DNA of 64,000 bases. Origin: CAZNSX01 sp964575845 (GTDB lineage: Bacteria > UBA8248 > CAZNSX01). The notes beneath the pieces were generated by a model that saw nothing but the letters and a program-made list of their open reading frames with translations, made no database searches and was not told where the DNA came from. Below are positions 59,466 to 64,000 of this stretch, piece by piece (positions within the stretch are counted from its first letter, which is position 1; the number at the start of each line of letters is the position of its first letter). A program made the position numbers and the translations under genes. The stretch is from contig CAZNSX010000004.1 in the NCBI GenBank assembly GCA_964575845.1, positions 1 through 64,000 on the forward strand, written 5' to 3'.

Positions 59466-60830
59466 CTACTTCCCGAGGCAGAACTCGCTGAAAATCCTGT
59501 CCAGGACCTCTTCCCCGTGAGTTCTTCCGAGAAGGCCCCCCAGGGCCTCGAGGGCCTCGTTGAGATCGAGGGCCACGAGCTCGGGGGAGAGCCCCCGCCG
59601 AAGCCCCCGGCCTGCCGCCTCAAGGCGCTCCCTCGCGCAGGAGACGGCAAGACGGTGGCGCTCGCGGGTGAGAAGGGCCCCGGCCCGCTCATCTCCTTCT
59701 CCGAGAAGGACTCTTGCTATGGCCTCCTCCAGGCCATCGAGGCCCGTGCCCTCTTTGGCCGAAAGCAAGAGCGCGGGTTTTTCCGGAAGGAGCTCGGCAA
59801 GAGCCCCCTCTTCAAGCCGCCGCGGGAGGTCTATCTTGTTCACGGCGACCATGGCCCGTCTCCCTTCGAGGTCCCCTGCAATCTCCCTGTCAGTCTCTGT
59901 GAGGGGCTCCGAGCCGTCAAGCACAAGGAGAACGAGGTCTGCGGCCTCGATGGCCCGGCGGGTTCTCTCGATGCCCGCCCTCTCCACCTCCCCGCCTCCC
60001 CGCCTGAGGCCCGCCGTGTCTATGATGGTCAGCGGCAGGCCCCTTATCTCTGCATCCTCCTCGATGGTATCCCGCGTGGTCCCCGGCAGGGTGCTTATTA
60101 TGGCCCTCTCTTCCCTGAGGAGAGCGTTCAGGAGAGAGGATTTCCCCACATTGGGCCTCCCCACAATGGCGAGCCTCGCGCCCTCCCTGAAGAGCCTTCC
60201 CCGGCGGAAGCCCTGCTCCAGGGCGGCGAGCCTGTCGATGATGCCCTCGGCCTCACAAGCTATGGCCTCTGTCTCAAGCTCCTCCTCGATGTCCTCGGGG
60301 AAATCTATGGCCGCCTCAAGCCTTGAGGCAAGGGATATCATCCTCTCCCAGAGGGGCTCAAGCCTCTGCGAGAGGCCACCCTCAAGCTGACGCAGCGCAG
60401 CCCTGAGGCTCGCTTCTGTCTCCGCGCCTATCACATCGGCCACAGCCTCCGCCTGAAGGAGGTCGAGCCGGCCGTTGAGGAAGGCCCGCCGCGTGAACTC
60501 CCCGGGCTCGGCGAGCCTGGCTCCCCGGCCGAGGAGAAGGGAAAGCACCGCGCTCAGCGTTGCCCTCCCCCCGTGGCAGGAGAGTTCGACCACATCCTCT
60601 CCCGTATAGCTCCGGGGGGCTTTCATGTAAGTGATGAGGACCTCGTCCAGGGGCACCCCCCCCTCCCCCACGAGCTTCCCGAAGGAAACCCTCCTGGGCA
60701 CGAGGGGCTTCCTCCCCTGAAAGACCCCCTCCGCCAGCGCAAGAGCCCTGGGGCCGCTCATGCGCACTATCCCCAGGGCACCGCGGCCGGGAGGGGTTGC
60801 TACTGCGACTATGGTGTCGGCTTGCTTCAC
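59466..60830 (-). CDS. mnmE: tRNA modification GTPase MnmE
   Basis: A 454-residue GTPase that with MnmG makes the cmnm5 side chain on U34 of tRNA. The N-terminal domain starts DTIVAVATPPGRGALGIVRM; G-motifs are GRPNVGKS (224-231), GTTRD (250-254), DTAG (271-274) and NKID; the C-terminal FCLGK motif with its catalytic Cys is intact. Its usual neighbours mnmG and rsmG lie 18 kb to the left in the same orientation. Confidence 0.97.
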   Translation of the reverse strand: MKQADTIVAVATPPGRGALGIVRMSGPRALALAEGVFQGRKPLVPRRVSFGKLVGEGGVPLDEVLITYMKAPRSYTGEDVVELSCHGGRATLSAVLSLLLGRGARLAEPGEFTRRAFLNGRLDLLQAEAVADVIGAETEASLRAALRQLEGGLSQRLEPLWERMISLASRLEAAIDFPEDIEEELETEAIACEAEGIIDRLAALEQGFRRGRLFREGARLAIVGRPNVGKSSLLNALLREERAIISTLPGTTRDTIEEDAEIRGLPLTIIDTAGLRRGGGEVERAGIERTRRAIEAADLVLLVLDGSEPLTETDREIAGDLEGRRAMVAVNKIDLPRRLEEGALAELLPEKPALLLSAKEGTGLDGLEEAIARVLLGEGDERAGALLTRERHRLAVSCARERLEAAGRGLRRGLSPELVALDLNEALEALGGLLGRTHGEEVLDRIFSEFCLGK

Positions 60831-60985
60831 GAGTTCATGAGCCTCCCCGGTGACTCTTCTCTGGTTTTAATCTCCTCGATATTATGATTCAATTCATTTT
60901 CGCCGAAATGCTATATTCTTCGCAAGGCTCGCGCCTGAGGTCGCTGGCGCAACGGAAACCACAACCACCCCGGGAGAGATGAGCC

Positions 60986-62014
60986 GTGTCAGAGCTCCGC
61001 CATGACCCTATTCAGCGGCGCTGGGTGATAATCTCATCTGAGCGCAAGAAGAGGCCTTCCGATTTCAAGCCTGAGATGCACTCCCCGGCGGCGGGCGGCT
61101 CGTGCCCGTTTGACGAGGGAAACGAGGGCATGACCCCGCCCGAGGTATTCGCCCTGAGGGCCGAAGGCACCCGCCCGAACGGGCCGGGGTGGCTCGTGAG
61201 GGTGGTTCCAAACAGGTTCCCGGCGCTGGCCGCAGATGGGGACTTGGGGCGGAGGGAGGTCGGCCTCTACCACGTGATGGACGGCGTGGGCGCCCACGAG
61301 GTCATCATCGAGACGCCGGTCCATGGGGTGCACCTCGCCGATATGAGCGCTGAGCATCTGGCAGAGGTTCTCTCCGTCTACCAGGCACGCCTGGTCGAGC
61401 TCTTCAAAGACCGCCGCTTCCGCTACGCGCTCATCTTCAAGAACCACGGCCGGGTGGCGGGCGCCTCCCTCACACACTCACACACCCAGCTGATCGCCAC
61501 CCCCATAACTCCAAGGACGGTTGCCATGGAGCTGCTCTCAGCCCTCGAACACTACCGCGCCAAGGGCAGATGCCTCTTCTGCGACATCATGAGGGATGAG
61601 CTCGCGAGCGGCGAGAGGGTCGTGGCTGCGGATTCAGGCTATCTCGCCATCGCGCCCTTTGCCTCGCGCTTTCCCTTCGAGCTCTTCATCGCGCCCAGAG
61701 TCCACAGCCACAGCTTTGCAGCCCTGTCCCGGCCGGAGCTCACGGCCCTCGCCTCCTTCCTGAGGGATATCATAGGACGGGTGAGGAACGCCCTCGATGA
61801 CCCCCCTTATAACTTCGTCTTCCACATCGAGCCAAACGTGGGGGCGGAGCCCCACCGGCCCGGCTATTGGGAGACCCTGCGCTCTGACTTCCACTGGCAC
61901 ATCGAGATAATCCCGCGTCTCACCCGCATCGCGGGCTTTGAGTGGGGGACGGGCTTCTACATAAACCCCGTGCCTCCAGAGGAGGCGGCGAGGGTGTTGA
62001 GGGAGAGGGATTAG
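60986..62014 (+). CDS. galT: UDP-glucose--hexose-1-phosphate uridylyltransferase
   Basis: A 342-residue HIT-superfamily enzyme from GTG 60986. The N-terminus LRHDPIQRRWVIISSERKKR and PFDEGNE lead to NRFPAL and the active-site region SLTHSHTQLIATP with the catalytic His. A Zn-binding CLFCDI follows, then FELFIAPRVHSHSF and the WHIEIIPRLTRIAGFEWGTG end. It moves UMP between glucose and galactose (or another hexose) phosphates. No galK or galE is nearby, so the sugar is uncertain. Confidence 0.9.
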   Translation: MSELRHDPIQRRWVIISSERKKRPSDFKPEMHSPAAGGSCPFDEGNEGMTPPEVFALRAEGTRPNGPGWLVRVVPNRFPALAADGDLGRREVGLYHVMDGVGAHEVIIETPVHGVHLADMSAEHLAEVLSVYQARLVELFKDRRFRYALIFKNHGRVAGASLTHSHTQLIATPITPRTVAMELLSALEHYRAKGRCLFCDIMRDELASGERVVAADSGYLAIAPFASRFPFELFIAPRVHSHSFAALSRPELTALASFLRDIIGRVRNALDDPPYNFVFHIEPNVGAEPHRPGYWETLRSDFHWHIEIIPRLTRIAGFEWGTGFYINPVPPEEAARVLRERD

Positions 62015-62175
62015 GCCGGGGCCCCGCAGCTTTTCCCTTTTTCCCTTAAAATCAGCCTGGACAGGAAGCGAGGCTGGCTGATATGATAACTATATGCTTT
62101 TTCAAGCTTTAATCCCCCCGCTTGCGCCCCTTGGGGGGAAGCGACCCCGGGGGAACTCCACCAGGGAAGAGGGAA

Positions 62176-63447
62176 ATGATAAGCATTTCGAGGCTTTACT
62201 GCGATGAGTTGACCGCGGCGGATGGCCTCCGCTACGGCCGCCGCGGCGATGAGAGCCCCCACTCGGCGCAGGCCCATGCGGTCGCTCGCTCGGCCGCCGA
62301 GAGGCGGCCCGTGACCGTCTGGAACTCGACCCGTACCTGCAACCTTCACTGCATCCACTGCTATACGGATTCCGAGTGCAGGGCATATCCCGATGAGCTC
62401 TCGACCGAGGAGGCCAAGGAAATGACCCGGGACCTCGCCTCCTTCGAGATACCGGCCCTTCTCTTCTCCGGGGGAGAGCCCCTCGCCCGGAAGGACCTCT
62501 TCGAGCTCATCAACTATGCGAGGGGCCTGGGCCTCAGGCCCGTTCTTTCCACTAACGGCACCCTGATAACGGGTGATGTGGCCCGCCGCCTCAAGGAGGC
62601 GGGTGTCATCTACGTGGGCATAAGCCTGGACGGCCTGGAAGGGGTGAACGACCACTTCAGGGGGGTCGAGGGGGCCTTCAGCCGGGCCATGGAGGGCTTC
62701 CGCGCGTGCCATTCCGAGGGCCAGAGGGTGGGCCTCAGGCTGACCCTCACCCGCCACAACTTCCGGGACCTCCACGGCATCTTCGACCTCATCGAGAGGG
62801 AGGGCATCCAGCGGGCCTGCTTCTACCATCTGGTCTATTCAGGAAGGGGGCACGGGATAGCCCGGGATGACCTGACCCACAGGGAGACCCGCGAGGCCAT
62901 CGACATCATCCTCGAGCGCACGGAGGACTTCCATAAGAGGGGCGTTAAGAAGGACATCCTCACGGTTGATAACCACGTGGACGGCATCTACCTCTACATG
63001 AGGCTCAACGAGAAGGAGCCAGAGCGGGCGGAGGAGGTTTTGAAGCTTCTCACCTGGAACGGGGGCGGCACCTACAGCTCCGGCGTCGGTATCGCCGACA
63101 TAGACTTCCGGGGGGACGTCCACCCCGACCAGTTCTGGATGCACCACAGCTTCGGGAACGTGAGGGAGCGGCCCTTCAGCCGGATCTGGACCGACACCTC
63201 TGACCCCCTCATGGCCGGGCTCAAAGACCGGAAGCCCCTTCTCAAGGGCAGATGCGGCGCCTGCCGATGGATAGATGCCTGCGGGGGCTCCATGAGGGTC
63301 AGGGCCGAGGCCGTGTTCCGCGACCCCTGGGCGCCCGAGCCCGCCTGCTACCTCACGGATGAGGAGATAGGGCTCGGGGAGGATAAGAAGGGGGTTCTCA
63401 AGGCCAAGGGTGAGGAGTTCGCCTTTCCTCAGGCGCTTTTGAAATGA
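62176..63447 (+). CDS. ahbC: Radical SAM 12,18-didecarboxysiroheme deacetylase-like
   Basis: A 423-residue radical SAM protein of the AhbC/NirJ group. ATG 62176 (ISISRLYCDELTAADGLRYG) follows gaagaggga. The cluster motif is CNLHCIHC; FSGGEPLARKDLFELINYAR, VLSTNGTLITGDVARRLKEA, GISLDGLEGVNDHFRGVEGA and DQFWMHHSFGNVRERPFSRI are strong family segments. A second cluster site is at CGACRWIDACGG and PACYLTDEE. AhbC removes acetate groups from didecarboxysiroheme on the alternative heme route. No other ahb genes are visible. Confidence 0.87.
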   Translation: MISISRLYCDELTAADGLRYGRRGDESPHSAQAHAVARSAAERRPVTVWNSTRTCNLHCIHCYTDSECRAYPDELSTEEAKEMTRDLASFEIPALLFSGGEPLARKDLFELINYARGLGLRPVLSTNGTLITGDVARRLKEAGVIYVGISLDGLEGVNDHFRGVEGAFSRAMEGFRACHSEGQRVGLRLTLTRHNFRDLHGIFDLIEREGIQRACFYHLVYSGRGHGIARDDLTHRETREAIDIILERTEDFHKRGVKKDILTVDNHVDGIYLYMRLNEKEPERAEEVLKLLTWNGGGTYSSGVGIADIDFRGDVHPDQFWMHHSFGNVRERPFSRIWTDTSDPLMAGLKDRKPLLKGRCGACRWIDACGGSMRVRAEAVFRDPWAPEPACYLTDEEIGLGEDKKGVLKAKGEEFAFPQALLK

Positions 63448-63458
63448 TGGGGACAAGT

Positions 63459-63528
63459 CGGGTAGGGCGAGGCTGCGCCTCGCTGTTATTTAACTTTGCC
63501 TGATCACGGCGCGACTGTGAGCTACCCG
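63459..63528. repeat. Composite dispersed palindrome, copy 4
   Basis: Outer arms CGGGTAG and CTACCCG enclose an inner hairpin GCGAGGC-TGC-GCCTCGC (63467-63483). The GGTAGG and GGCTGCGCC parts match the copies at 33319, 34005 and 37812. Confidence 0.55.
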
Positions 63529-63628
63529 GCTGTCATGGAAAAATCCCTATGCAGACTTTCTTGGAGGGTATCAAACTGGCTAAGGATAAGAGGCTGGCGT
63601 AACCGTCAACGAGGGGGTACTTGTCAAC

Positions 63629-64000
63629 TCAAGTATCGGTCAGGACACTTTTTTGTTTCAGGGTTTTTGTGATTCCTTCTTTATGTTCTTTTAGGAATCT
63701 TCCGAAGGCGAATAATCCTTTGTCTATCGTTCTCAGGTCTAGTGACGTCTCATTTCTCAGCTTTGTGACGTAGGAAAAGTATTCCCGGTAGAGGTTTATG
63801 TCGTCTTTTGTGAAGGTTCTGTCGGTAATCTCCGCGCTTTTTAGAAAGAAATAAGCTCTGTAGACGTGCTGGTCGAAGATCGGGAACTCGTCCGGCCTTG
63901 CTAGGTGCATCAGAAATATCTTCCAAATCAGACCTGCCCTTACGATTTCTGAAACCAAAGAGTAAAGCTCATGCACATGGTCAGCCTTAAACCTATTTAG
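63629..64000 (-). CDS. Unknown protein, N-terminus outside window
   Basis: The frame is open to the right edge (LNRFKADHVHELYSLVSEIV at the edge), so the start is probably beyond 64000. The visible 123 residues include LMHLARPDEFPIFDQHVYRA, which resembles the substrate-region of HhH-GPD-like and related uncharacterised proteins, and a helical C-terminus. AT-richer than the neighbouring galT-ahbC genes. I cannot name it. Confidence 0.5.
   Translation of the reverse strand, partial: LNRFKADHVHELYSLVSEIVRAGLIWKIFLMHLARPDEFPIFDQHVYRAYFFLKSAEITDRTFTKDDINLYREYFSYVTKLRNETSLDLRTIDKGLFAFGRFLKEHKEGITKTLKQKSVLTDT

Overview
The window looks like a stretch of the chromosome of a GC-rich, Gram-negative-type bacterium with an anaerobic or microaerophilic lifestyle. 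I cannot name the lineage from sequence alone; it reads like an uncultivated bacterium known mainly from environmental genomes. Pointers are lipoproteins and an OmpA-type peptidoglycan-binding protein, a V/A-type ATPase instead of visible F-type genes, two selenoproteins made by reading through in-frame UGA, an AhbC-like radical SAM enzyme of the siroheme-to-heme route, hemerythrin, and a tripartite tricarboxylate transporter. Housekeeping genes (serS, folE, scpA-scpB, rluB, pgsA, parA-parB, rsmG, mnmG, mnmE, two tRNA-Ser) are intact.

Layout. 0-7.6 kb: a cut-off HTH/membrane gene, an SH3 protein, small conserved proteins, slipin, an FKBP isomerase, a tandem isoprenylcysteine-methyltransferase-like membrane protein, serS and a cupin. 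8.0-11.3 kb: V-ATPase genes C-F-A. 11.4-23 kb: a dehydrogenase, folE, a MotA-MotB-PilZ cassette, an odd sulfite-oxidase-fold protein, two tRNA-Ser, scpAB, rluB, envelope proteins, pgsA and an AI-2E family permease. 23.1-29.3 kb (minus): two cation/proton antiporters and V-ATPase genes G-I-K-E. The two V-ATPase halves look like one operon broken by an inversion of about 18 kb; subunits B and D are absent from the window.

29.5-60.8 kb holds the minus-strand set mnmE, mnmG-rsmG and parA-parB, usually contiguous near the replication origin, with a perfect parS palindrome beside parA. Two blocks separate its members. The first (31.6-38.9 kb) has a Sec-peroxiredoxin plus PrdB-like Sec-protein pair, HicAB modules (one eroded), a PIN-like protein, a single-chain restriction-modification enzyme, an AT-richer two-TM protein and a nucleotidyltransferase fossil. 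The second (41.7-59.4 kb, all plus strand) has a CusF-like protein, a set of small redox and stress proteins (DUF302, YVTN propeller, hemerythrin, DUF488, flavin-binding PPOX, cysteine-rich Fe-S-associated protein, DUF2249), then an uptake section (Gfo/Idh dehydrogenase, TctCBA transporter, peptide-type ABC binding protein and two permeases with an M20 hydrolase but no ATPase), and a half-size permease.

61-64 kb: galT, ahbC-like, and a gene cut by the right edge. The most notable content is the tandem selenoprotein pair at 31.6-32.8 kb, where a standard stop-codon reading would split both genes in two at the catalytic residue.
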